Shown piece after piece: positions 1-7,586 of a stretch of 64,000 bases of DNA. The stretch's first letter is position 1; each line of letters opens with the position of its first letter. The notes under the pieces were generated by a model. That model was given only the letters and a program-made list of their open reading frames with translations, ran no database searches and was not told the DNA's origin. The stretch is from Poriferisodalis sp965208895 (GTDB taxonomy: Bacteria > Actinomycetota > Acidimicrobiia > Acidimicrobiales > Poriferisodalaceae), in the NCBI RefSeq assembly GCF_965208895.1, contig NZ_OZ242363.1:2480001-2544000 (forward strand), read 5' to 3'. The position numbers were made by a program, and so were the translations under genes.

Positions 1-39
1 CGCCTGGCCGCCTCGCCAGACGGCGACACGTCTGATGTC

Positions 40-62
40 CCGGGATCGCCGTGCGATCCCGG
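40..62. terminator. Terminator-like hairpin before tRNA-Ser
   Basis: A perfect 10-bp inverted repeat (40-49 pairing with 53-62) with a 3-nt loop lies upstream of the tRNA gene. No T tract follows. It may end a gene lying left of the window. The rest of 1-102 shows no coding sequence I can support. Confidence 0.35.
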
Positions 63-102
63 CATCATCACAGTGATCATCGTGCGATCGCTGCATCGTT
101 AC

Positions 103-191
103 GGAGAGTTGCCAGAGTGGACGAATGGGCTCGCTTGGAAAGCGTGTGAGGCTTTCATCGGCCTCCGTGGGTTCGAATCCCACACTCTCCG
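103..191 (+). tRNA. tRNA-Ser (anticodon GGA)
   Basis: The 7-bp acceptor stem GGAGAGT/ACTCTCC closes a class II tRNA with a long variable arm and a GGTTCGAATCC T-arm. The anticodon loop CTTGGAAAG exposes GGA, which reads serine UCC/UCU codons. The discriminator base is G, as expected for serine, and is followed by CA, so CCA is not fully encoded. It is one of four serine isoacceptors in the window. Confidence 0.97.
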
Positions 192-326
192 CATGTCGTG
201 CTGAGCCATGTGAGGTCGAGCACTGATGCCCGGCGGCGGGCGCCCAGCCGGGCCGCCAAGGCTCGCCGCGGCATCACTGCTGTGGGACGCGGCTGTCTGA
301 CGCCGAAAGAAAGCGGCCACACTGCG

Positions 327-776
327 GTGGTGACAGACGACGCGGCGATGGAACAGGCGATCGAACAGGCTCGGCAGGCTGCTGCCGTCGGAGAGGTGCC
401 TGTGGGCGCCGTGGTGATGATCGACGGCGAGGTCGTCGCTGCCCGCCACAACGAACGCGAGACCACCAACGATCCCACGGCGCACGCCGAGGTGCTGGCA
501 CTGCGCGACGCCGCTGCGGCGGTCGGCGACTGGCGGCTGAGCGGCGCAACGCTGGTGGTGACGCTCGAACCGTGCCCGATGTGCGCCGGGGCTGCGCTGT
601 CGGCCCGCGTGGCTCGGGTGGTGTTCGGGGCCTATGACCCCAAGGCGGGTGCTGCGGCGACGCTCTACAACCTGCTGGTGGACCCCCGCTTCAATCACAA
701 CGCTGAGGTGATCGGCGGGCTACGCGAAGCCGAATGCGGCGAGATGCTCAGCGATTTCTTCAGCAATCATCGCTGA
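327..776 (+). CDS. tadA: tRNA-specific adenosine deaminase TadA
   Basis: Converts A34 to inosine in tRNA-Arg(ACG); that tRNA is encoded at 37185-37258. The cytidine-deaminase fold shows the HAE motif (zinc ligand His plus the proton-shuttle Glu) and the PCPMC motif supplying the two zinc Cys ligands. From GTG 327 the protein is 149 residues; the family is usually 150-170. The frame is open back to 198, but the extra N-terminal residues are Arg/Ala-rich and unlike the family. GTG 330 and ATG 348 are other possible starts. boxC begins 17 bp after the stop, so co-transcription is possible without a functional link. Confidence 0.93.
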   Translation: MVTDDAAMEQAIEQARQAAAVGEVPVGAVVMIDGEVVAARHNERETTNDPTAHAEVLALRDAAAAVGDWRLSGATLVVTLEPCPMCAGAALSARVARVVFGAYDPKAGAAATLYNLLVDPRFNHNAEVIGGLREAECGEMLSDFFSNHR

Positions 777-793
777 GCGGCCGAGGGGGAACC

Positions 794-2461
794 GTGAGCG
801 ATCCAGAGATCGAGTTTGAGACGAGTCCCGAGCAGTACCGCCATTGGGTCACCGAGATCGACCGGGAGCGGGCCACGCTCACGATGAACGTGGACCCGAC
901 CGCAGGGCTGCGCGACGACTACGAGCTCAAGACCAACTCCTACGACCTCGGTGTCGACATCGAGCTCTACGACGCAGTCCAACGGCTGCGATTCGAACAC
1001 CCCGAGGTCAAGGTGGTGGTGGTCACCGGCGGCCTCGACAAGATCTTCTGTGCGGGCGCCAACATCGGGATGCTGGCCGGCGCCACCCATGAGCACAAAG
1101 TGAACTTCTGCAAGTTCACCAACGAGACCCGCAACAGCATCGAGGACGCCACAGCCAACTCTTCTCAGGTATGGATCGCGGCGGTCAACGGCACGGCTGC
1201 GGGAGGCGGCTACGAACTGGCCCTCGCCTGCGACGAGATCCTGCTGGTCGACGACCGCGCCTCGTCGGTCTCGCTTCCCGAGATCCCCCTGCTGGCGGTG
1301 CTGCCCGGCACCGGGGGGCTCACCCGCGTCGTCGAGAAGCGGCACGTGCGGCGCGATCTCGCCGATGCATTCGCTACCCGCACCGAGGGAATCCGGGGTC
1401 GCCAGGCCGTCGACTGGGGCCTCGTCGATCAAGCAGCCCCGCTCAGTTCATTTGGCGACCTCATTGACGAGCGCGTGGCTGCCCGTGCTGTCGAGTCTGA
1501 TCGCCCAGATCTCGGGCCTGGCATCCGTCTCGTGCCGCTCGACCGCACCGTCGACGGCGACTCCGTCGAGTACTCCGCCGTGTCGGTGCGCATCGACCGG
1601 CGAGCGGGCACGGCCACATTCACGATCACCGCCCCCGACGCTCCGCAGCCCGCGACGCCCGACGAGTTGATCGAAGCCGGTGCGGAGGCCTGGGTCCTGC
1701 GCTGCGCACGCGAGCTCGACGCAGCCGTGCTCCATCTGCGCTTCAACGAGACCGCCATCGGCACATGGGTGTTCCGCACCGAGGGCGATCCTGATGTGGT
1801 TATCGCGGCCGAAGAGCTCCTGGCTGATCATCCAGATCACTGGCTGGTGCGAGAGATCCGGCTGTACTGGGCACGGACGCTCAAGCGATTGGACCTGTCT
1901 GCCCGGTCGCTGATGACCCTGATCGAACCGGGCAGCTGCTTTGCCGGAGTCCTGGCCGAGCTGGTGCTCGCCGCCGATCGCAGCTTCATGCTCGACGGGA
2001 CGTGGGAAGAGCTCGACGACCCGCCCGAGCCGGCGACGATCCGGCTCACCGGCGCCAATCTCGGCTGGTTCGCTATGTCCAATGGCCTCAGCCGGCTCCA
2101 GACCCGGTTCTGGGGCCGACCCGCCGCACTTGCCGCAGCGGAGGCCGCCGTCGGCACCGAGCTCGAAGCGCGCGAGGCTGCGGGGGCCGAGCTCGTCACC
2201 TTCGCCCCCGACGACATCGACTGGGACGACGAAGTCAGGATCGCGCTCGAGGAACGGAACAGCTTCTCTCCCGATGCGCTCACCGCAATGGAGGCGAACT
2301 ATCGCTTCGTTGGGCCGGAGACGATGGAGACCAAGATCTTCTCCCGCCTCTCGGCTTGGCAGAACTGGATCTTTCAACGACCCAACGCCGTGGGGTCGAA
2401 TGGAGCGTTGCAGCGCTTCGGCACCGGTTCCCGGCCGGAATTCGACCCCAGGAGGGTGTGA
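794..2461 (+). CDS. boxC: Benzoyl-CoA-dihydrodiol lyase BoxC
   Basis: Third enzyme of the aerobic benzoyl-CoA (box) pathway. It opens 2,3-epoxybenzoyl-CoA (or its dihydrodiol) hydrolytically, giving 3,4-dehydroadipyl-CoA semialdehyde and formate. At 555 aa it matches the long BoxC type rather than simple enoyl-CoA hydratases. The N-terminal half is a crotonase fold, with an oxyanion-hole stretch around residues 75-90 (FCAGANIGMLAG) and a second around 135-145 (NGTAAGGGYELALACDE). The start is GTG 794, preceded by GAGGGGGA at 783-790; an upstream in-frame ATG at 734 would overlap tadA. boxB starts 2 bp after the stop, and the order boxC-boxB-ligase is a classic box arrangement. Confidence 0.95.
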   Translation: MSDPEIEFETSPEQYRHWVTEIDRERATLTMNVDPTAGLRDDYELKTNSYDLGVDIELYDAVQRLRFEHPEVKVVVVTGGLDKIFCAGANIGMLAGATHEHKVNFCKFTNETRNSIEDATANSSQVWIAAVNGTAAGGGYELALACDEILLVDDRASSVSLPEIPLLAVLPGTGGLTRVVEKRHVRRDLADAFATRTEGIRGRQAVDWGLVDQAAPLSSFGDLIDERVAARAVESDRPDLGPGIRLVPLDRTVDGDSVEYSAVSVRIDRRAGTATFTITAPDAPQPATPDELIEAGAEAWVLRCARELDAAVLHLRFNETAIGTWVFRTEGDPDVVIAAEELLADHPDHWLVREIRLYWARTLKRLDLSARSLMTLIEPGSCFAGVLAELVLAADRSFMLDGTWEELDDPPEPATIRLTGANLGWFAMSNGLSRLQTRFWGRPAALAAAEAAVGTELEAREAAGAELVTFAPDDIDWDDEVRIALEERNSFSPDALTAMEANYRFVGPETMETKIFSRLSAWQNWIFQRPNAVGSNGALQRFGTGSRPEFDPRRV

Positions 2462-2463
2462 AC

Positions 2464-3879
2464 ATGACCATCGTCGACATCGACGCCAAGATCCCCAACA
2501 ACGTGGACCTGGCCGACGACCGCCGGCTGCAGCGAGCACTGGAAGGGTGGCAACCGAAGTTCATCCGGTGGTGGGAAGAGCTCGGCCCCGTGGCGTTCAA
2601 GCGCAGCCCGGTGTTCCTGCGGACCGCGGTCGACGTCGGCCGTGAGGGCTGGGCCAATTTTGACCATGTGGAGATGCCTGACTACCGCTGGGGGATCTTC
2701 CTGGCCGAGCCCGAGCCAGATCGCAAGATCGCCTTCGGCGACCACCAGGGCGACGACGCCTGGCAGGAAATCCCGGGCGAGTACCGGGCCGATCTGCAGC
2801 GTCTGATCGTGGTCCAGGGCGACACTGAGCCGGCCTCGGTCGAGCAGCAGCAGAAACTGTGCCTGACCGCCCCCTCGCTGTATGACCTGCGCAACCTGTT
2901 CCAGGTCAACGTCGAAGAGGGGCGCCACCTGTGGGCGATGGTCTATCTGCTGCACCGTTACTTCGGCCGAGCCGGACGGGACGAGGCCGACGAGATGCTC
3001 GAGCGTCATTCCGGCGATACCGACAACCCCCGGATCCTCGGAGCGTTCAACGAGGAAACGCCGGACTGGCTGTCGTTCTTCATGTTCACGTACTTCACCG
3101 ACCGCGACGGCAAGTACCAGTTGGCCTCCCTGCGAGAGTCGGCCTTTGACCCACTCAGCCGAACCTGCGACTTCATGCTCAAGGAAGAGGCCTACCACAT
3201 GTTCGTCGGGGCCTCCGGGGTCGGTCGGGTCGTGCAGCGCACCTTGGAACTGATGCACGAGCACGACACCGACGATGTTCACCCCCACGGTGGCCTCAAT
3301 CTCGATCTGATCCAGAGGTATCTCAACTTCCACTACGCCGTGTCGCTGGACCTCTTCGGTGCCGAGACCTCGACGAACGCCGCCAACTACTTCGCCGCCG
3401 GGCTGAAAGGCCGCTTCCAGGAAGAGCGTCGCGACGACGACCACGTGCTGCGCGACGCCACCCGCCTCGTGCCCGAAGCCACCGATGACGGCATCGGCGT
3501 CCGGGAAGTCACGCAGCTGGCTGCGCTCAACGAGACGCTGCGCGAGGACTACACCGAGGACTGCAGCAAGGGCCTCGACCGCTGGAACCGGTCGATCGCC
3601 GAAGCCGGGGTCGACTTCGAGTTGCGACTGCCCCATTCCGGCTTCAACCGCAACGTGGGCACCTTCGCAAACCACCGTGTCTCACCGGACGGCCGGATGA
3701 TCAGCGATGCGCAATGGCACGCCAACGCCTCGGACTGGCTGCCGAGCGATGACGACAAGTCGCACGTGAAGTCGCTCCAGGTCGCTGTGACCGAGCCGGG
3801 CAAGATGGCCGGCTGGGTAGCGCCGCCAGCCACCGGCATCAACCGGAAACCGCTCGAGTTCGAATACGTGCGAATCTGA
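2464..3879 (+). CDS. boxB: Benzoyl-CoA 2,3-epoxidase catalytic subunit BoxB
   Basis: Di-iron oxygenase subunit that epoxidises benzoyl-CoA using electrons from the BoxA reductase, which is not in this window. The 471-aa length is typical. Carboxylate and His residues E122, E152, H155, D213, E242 and H245 sit in the NVEEGRH, TDRDGKY and KEEAYHMF motifs. Each is exactly two positions beyond the iron ligands I recall for the Azoarcus enzyme (E120, E150, H153, D211, E240, H243), so the metal site looks intact. ATG 2464 is preceded by a strong AGGAGGG that overlaps the end of boxC, which suggests translational coupling. Confidence 0.96.
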   Translation: MTIVDIDAKIPNNVDLADDRRLQRALEGWQPKFIRWWEELGPVAFKRSPVFLRTAVDVGREGWANFDHVEMPDYRWGIFLAEPEPDRKIAFGDHQGDDAWQEIPGEYRADLQRLIVVQGDTEPASVEQQQKLCLTAPSLYDLRNLFQVNVEEGRHLWAMVYLLHRYFGRAGRDEADEMLERHSGDTDNPRILGAFNEETPDWLSFFMFTYFTDRDGKYQLASLRESAFDPLSRTCDFMLKEEAYHMFVGASGVGRVVQRTLELMHEHDTDDVHPHGGLNLDLIQRYLNFHYAVSLDLFGAETSTNAANYFAAGLKGRFQEERRDDDHVLRDATRLVPEATDDGIGVREVTQLAALNETLREDYTEDCSKGLDRWNRSIAEAGVDFELRLPHSGFNRNVGTFANHRVSPDGRMISDAQWHANASDWLPSDDDKSHVKSLQVAVTEPGKMAGWVAPPATGINRKPLEFEYVRI

Positions 3880-3902
3880 GGTCACGAACGAGGAGGCAGT
3901 CA

Positions 3903-5459
3903 ATGGTCGAACCGTTCAATGCTGCGACTTGGCTGGTCGACCGTCGCGTCGCTGCCGGCGACGGCGACCGGTTGGCCGTGATCTGCGATGACCAGCGATA
4001 CACCTACCGCGAGCTTGCCGACGAGATTGCTCGCACCGCGGCTGCGCTGCGGGGGCTCGGCGTGCGACCCGAGGAGCGCGTCGCCATGGCGATGCTCGAC
4101 TCGGTTCCCTACGTGGCTGTGTTCTTGGGTGCGCTGCGGATCGGTGCCGTGCCGGTCCCGATGAACCCGCTGCTGCCGGGCCGAGATCTCGCCGTGATCA
4201 CGGCCGGCGCGCGCGCCACAGTCGCCGTCGTTTCCGAAGCCGTCGCCGGCTGCATCGGTGATCTGTGCTCGGGGGCGCCGGAAGTCGCGACGGTGATCGT
4301 GGCTGGCAACCTTCCGCCCGATGCCGGCAACGGACACGCCCGCATCCTGAGCTGGGATGAGTTCGACGCCGGGGCCGAAGGTGCCGACAGCGCGCCGTAC
4401 CCGACGTGGGACGAATCGCCGGGTTTCTGGCTTTGCACCTCAGGCTCGACCGGCCAGCCCAAGCTGGCGGCGCACCGCCATGTCGACATCCGCGTCACCT
4501 GCGAGACCTATGCGCGCTCCGTCCTCGAGATCACGCCCGAGGATCGGTGCTATTCGGTCGGACCGATGTTCCACGCCTACGGGCTTGGCAACTCGCTCAG
4601 CTTCCCGTTCTCGGTCGGAGCTTCGGCGATTCTCGAACCTGCCAGACCGCCGACGCCGAAGCGGGTCGCCGAATTGGTGACCGCCCATCGGCCGACATTG
4701 TTCTTCTGCATTCCCACCTTCTACGCGGCACTCAACGGCTCCGATCTGGCCGACGACACCTTTGCCTCGGTCCGCCTGGCCGCCTCGGCTGCCGAGCCGT
4801 TGCCGGCCGAGACCTTCGAACGGTTCAGTGAGCGGTTCGGCGTCACGGTGCTCGACGGCATCGGCTCGACCGAGATGCTCCACGTCTACCTGTCCAACTC
4901 GCTTGCAGACCTGCGGCCCGGAACAAGCGGCAAGCCGGTGGGCGGCTACGAGATCCGCATCGTCGACGACAGCGGCCGGGATCAACCTCCCGGCGAGCCG
5001 GGCCAGCTTCTCGTCAAGGGCGGGTCTATGACGACGGGATACTGGTGTCGATCCGAGACGAACCGGGCCACCTTCGAGGGCCCGTGGATGCGCACCGGCG
5101 ATCTGTACGACGTCGACGCCGATGGATATCACACGTACCTGGGCCGGGTCGACGACATGCTGCGCGTCGGCGGCGAGTGGGTGTCACCAGCCGAGGTCGA
5201 GGCCACCCTGATCGAGCACCCCACCGTGCTCGAAGCGGCGGTGGTCGGCGAGCACGACACCGACGGCGTGCTGCGACCCGTGGCCTACGTGACTCCCGTC
5301 GACGGCGACCTCGTTACTGCCGACGACATGACGCGCGACCTGACCGCCTTCTGCCGTGAGCGGCTGGCCGGCTACAAGCGGCCTCGCCGCTACGAGATCG
5401 TCGACGATCTGCCCAAGACTGCGACTGGCAAGATCCAGCGGTTCAAGCTGCGGTCATGA
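3903..5459 (+). CDS. bclA: Benzoate-CoA ligase
   Basis: ANL-superfamily ligase (518 aa) that activates benzoate to benzoyl-CoA with ATP, the entry step for BoxAB and BoxC. The phosphate-binding loop CTSGSTGQPK lies near residue 178. The GSTEMLHVYLSN stretch is characteristic of benzoate and related aryl-CoA ligases, the hinge motif is YLGRVDDMLRVGGEW, and the catalytic C-terminal lysine lies in KTATGKIQRFK. ATG 3903 has a GAGGAGG site 7-13 bases upstream. It lies 23 bp after boxB and is probably in one operon. Related aryl substrates such as 2-aminobenzoate cannot be excluded from sequence alone. Confidence 0.9.
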   Translation: MVEPFNAATWLVDRRVAAGDGDRLAVICDDQRYTYRELADEIARTAAALRGLGVRPEERVAMAMLDSVPYVAVFLGALRIGAVPVPMNPLLPGRDLAVITAGARATVAVVSEAVAGCIGDLCSGAPEVATVIVAGNLPPDAGNGHARILSWDEFDAGAEGADSAPYPTWDESPGFWLCTSGSTGQPKLAAHRHVDIRVTCETYARSVLEITPEDRCYSVGPMFHAYGLGNSLSFPFSVGASAILEPARPPTPKRVAELVTAHRPTLFFCIPTFYAALNGSDLADDTFASVRLAASAAEPLPAETFERFSERFGVTVLDGIGSTEMLHVYLSNSLADLRPGTSGKPVGGYEIRIVDDSGRDQPPGEPGQLLVKGGSMTTGYWCRSETNRATFEGPWMRTGDLYDVDADGYHTYLGRVDDMLRVGGEWVSPAEVEATLIEHPTVLEAAVVGEHDTDGVLRPVAYVTPVDGDLVTADDMTRDLTAFCRERLAGYKRPRRYEIVDDLPKTATGKIQRFKLRS

Positions 5460-5497
5460 GTCGCCGCCAGACCGATCTGCGGTGACGGCGGGTGTGG

Positions 5498-5584
5498 CGG
5501 AAGGTGTGGGATTCGAACCCACGGTGACCCGAGGGCCACAACGGTTTTCGAGACCGCCCCATTCGTCCGCTCTGGCAACCTTCC
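5498..5584 (-). tRNA. tRNA-Ser (anticodon CGA)
   Basis: Minus-strand class II tRNA. The acceptor stem GGAAGGT pairs with ACCTTCC, the anticodon loop reads CTCGAAA (CGA, for UCG codons), and there is a long variable arm and a GGTTCGAATCC T-arm. The discriminator is G and an encoded CCA follows (5495-5497 on the plus strand). It lies convergent to bclA. Confidence 0.97.
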
Positions 5585-5691
5585 GCAGCGCACCCTATCG
5601 ACGCCTGCACGGCTGACCGCCTCGCCCGCGGCCCCTGCCACACGGCAATAATCGGTCGCGCGGAAGGCGAATTCGTGACAGCCTCAGGGCC

Positions 5692-7167
5692 GTGAGCAGC
5701 GCTGTGGAGAGCTACCGAACCCCGGCAGGCGGTATGTCCGGGCAGCCTGACGGCACCTGGTCAGTCTCTGCACTTGCACACGCCATCGGCGAGACGATCC
5801 AGCGGGCCTTCCCCGCCGAGGTCTGGGTACGCGGCGAGATCATCGGCTACTCGGTGGCAGCAAGCGGCCACATCTACTTCAACCTCATCGAGCCAGGGAC
5901 GGACGGCGACCGTCGTGGCGATCGCATGCGGGTGGCGCTGTTCAAGGGACGTCAGCGGTTCGTGAACCGCGACCTCGCCGCTGCCGGCGGGCTGACGCTC
6001 GACGACGGCATTGAGGTGCGGATCCGCGCCGAGGTGGAGTACTACGCCGGCAGCGGGCAGGTCCAGCTCATCATGAGCGGCGTCGATCCGCACTTCACGC
6101 TCGGCGTGCTGGCCGCTGACCGTGAGCGCACGCTGGCCGAATTGGCCGCGTCGGGCCTGCTGCGGCGCAATGCCGCTGTGCCGCTCGCGTTGGTGCCGCT
6201 GCGCGTCGGGCTCATCACAGCCGCCGGCAGCGCCGCCCACGCTGACTTCGTCCATGAACTCGAGTCGAGCGGATACGCATTCGAGGTGCTGCTGTGCGAC
6301 GCCCGGGTGCAGGGCGTGACAGCCGAAGCCGACCTCGTCGCAGCGTTGCGCACACTCGGCCAAGCCGACGTCGACGTGATCGCGCTCGTGCGCGGCGGAG
6401 GCGACCGCACCGATCTGCTGGCGTTTGACCTCGCCAGCGTGGCCACAGCCATCGCCACGTGCCCGCTGCCGGTGTTCTGCGGGATCGGCCACGAGATCGA
6501 CACCTCGGTGGCAGACCAAGTGGCACATACCGCAGCCAAGACACCGACCGCATGCGCCAGCGCGCTCGTTGGGAATGTCGCCGCGTTCGATGAACGCCTG
6601 GCCCAAGCCCGCCGCGAGATCGACCGTGCCGCTCGCTCAAGGACATCGGCCGCCACAGCGCGCCTGGCGACAGCGCGAGGAGCGCTCGGCCTGCTGGCCG
6701 AGCGCCGCCTGGCACGCCCGCGCGCGCAGCTCGGCGAGGCCCGGCTGCGGCTGGATCATCACGCGCAGCGGCATTGCCGCGCAGCGGCCGGCAGGCTCAC
6801 CAGCGCGAGCCGCGCACTGCAGCGCAGTCACACCCATGCGCAGCGCGGGCTGGCGTCGCTCCGTGCCCAACGGCAGCGGTTGAAACGGGCCTCGACGCGA
6901 CACCTCAGCGCAGCCAAGGCGCACTTGCGTTCCGCATCGGCACTCGTGTCGGCGGTCGCGCCCGAGCGAACCCTGGCTCGGGGTTTCTCGATCACACGAG
7001 CGGCCGACGGCGGCATTGTGCGAGAGATGCCTGCTGCCGGCGACACCATCTCCACCGAGACCCAACACGCTGTGTTCCCCAGCGTCGTTCACCGCAGCAG
7101 GACTACCGGCAGTCAGCCAGACAGGCCGGCTGATGATCCGACAACGGGAAGGACCACTGATGGCTGA
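5692..7167 (+). CDS. xseA: Exodeoxyribonuclease VII large subunit
   Basis: Catalytic subunit of exonuclease VII, which degrades single-stranded DNA from both ends. The N-terminal OB fold covers about residues 22-120 and contains the WVRGEI and SGHIYFNL motifs. The exonuclease VII core carries RGGGDRTDLLAFD and FCGIGHEIDTSVADQVAHTAAKTPTACA (two blocks). A long Arg/Ala-rich helical region follows, as expected for the coiled-coil segment. The start is GTG 5692; ATG 5734 is an alternative. The stop overlaps the start of xseB by 8 bp. Confidence 0.95.
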   Translation: MSSAVESYRTPAGGMSGQPDGTWSVSALAHAIGETIQRAFPAEVWVRGEIIGYSVAASGHIYFNLIEPGTDGDRRGDRMRVALFKGRQRFVNRDLAAAGGLTLDDGIEVRIRAEVEYYAGSGQVQLIMSGVDPHFTLGVLAADRERTLAELAASGLLRRNAAVPLALVPLRVGLITAAGSAAHADFVHELESSGYAFEVLLCDARVQGVTAEADLVAALRTLGQADVDVIALVRGGGDRTDLLAFDLASVATAIATCPLPVFCGIGHEIDTSVADQVAHTAAKTPTACASALVGNVAAFDERLAQARREIDRAARSRTSAATARLATARGALGLLAERRLARPRAQLGEARLRLDHHAQRHCRAAAGRLTSASRALQRSHTHAQRGLASLRAQRQRLKRASTRHLSAAKAHLRSASALVSAVAPERTLARGFSITRAADGGIVREMPAAGDTISTETQHAVFPSVVHRSRTTGSQPDRPADDPTTGRTTDG

Positions 7168-7417
7168 AGACAACGACGGCGGCGCGGAGGCGGGCGATGC
7201 CGAGCTCGGCGGCTATGCCGAGTCGATGGTCGAGCTCGAGTCCATCCTGACCAGCCTCGAAAACGACGACATCGACATCGACGCGCTGGCCTCCCAGGTC
7301 GAACGCGCCTCGCGCCTGATCGCGCACTGCGAAGGGCGCCTACGCGCCACGGAACTGTCCCTGCAGACGATCCTGGCCCAGCACGAGCCGGCATCGGCCG
7401 ACGAGGAAGCCTCCTGA
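7160..7417 (+). CDS. xseB: Exodeoxyribonuclease VII small subunit
   Basis: Small acidic helical protein (85 aa) matching XseB in size and position. The core (SMVELESILTSLENDDIDID, then LASQVERASRLIAHCEGRL) resembles the two-helix family signature in which a short helix pair binds XseA. ATG 7160 overlaps the end of xseA, implying coupled translation. A strong hairpin follows the stop by 26 bp. Confidence 0.92.
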   Translation: MAEDNDGGAEAGDAELGGYAESMVELESILTSLENDDIDIDALASQVERASRLIAHCEGRLRATELSLQTILAQHEPASADEEAS

Positions 7418-7443
7418 GGCTCGACCCGCGGCGTCGCGAAGGT

Positions 7444-7481
7444 GTGGACCGGGGGAGTTGGTGGGCGCTCCCCCGGTCCAC
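7444..7481. terminator. Strong terminator hairpin after xseB
   Basis: A perfect 14-bp GC-rich stem (7444-7457 with 7468-7481) and 10-nt loop follow xseB. There is no clear T run after it on the plus strand, so it may act as an atypical intrinsic terminator of the kind common in high-GC actinobacteria. Confidence 0.75.
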
Positions 7482-7586
7482 TTGCGCGTCACGGGTCGGT
7501 GGAAACCCGGAGCGCAGGCTCACGCCGCCACGGGAAGTGCCCACTGTGAGTGACCGCGGCAGTTTGTCGAAACCACCGAGAAACCT

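Noticed and set aside
2374..3675. 433-residue minus-strand frame opposite boxB
   Set aside because: boxB keeps all six predicted iron ligands on the plus strand; the antisense frame has no recognisable domain.
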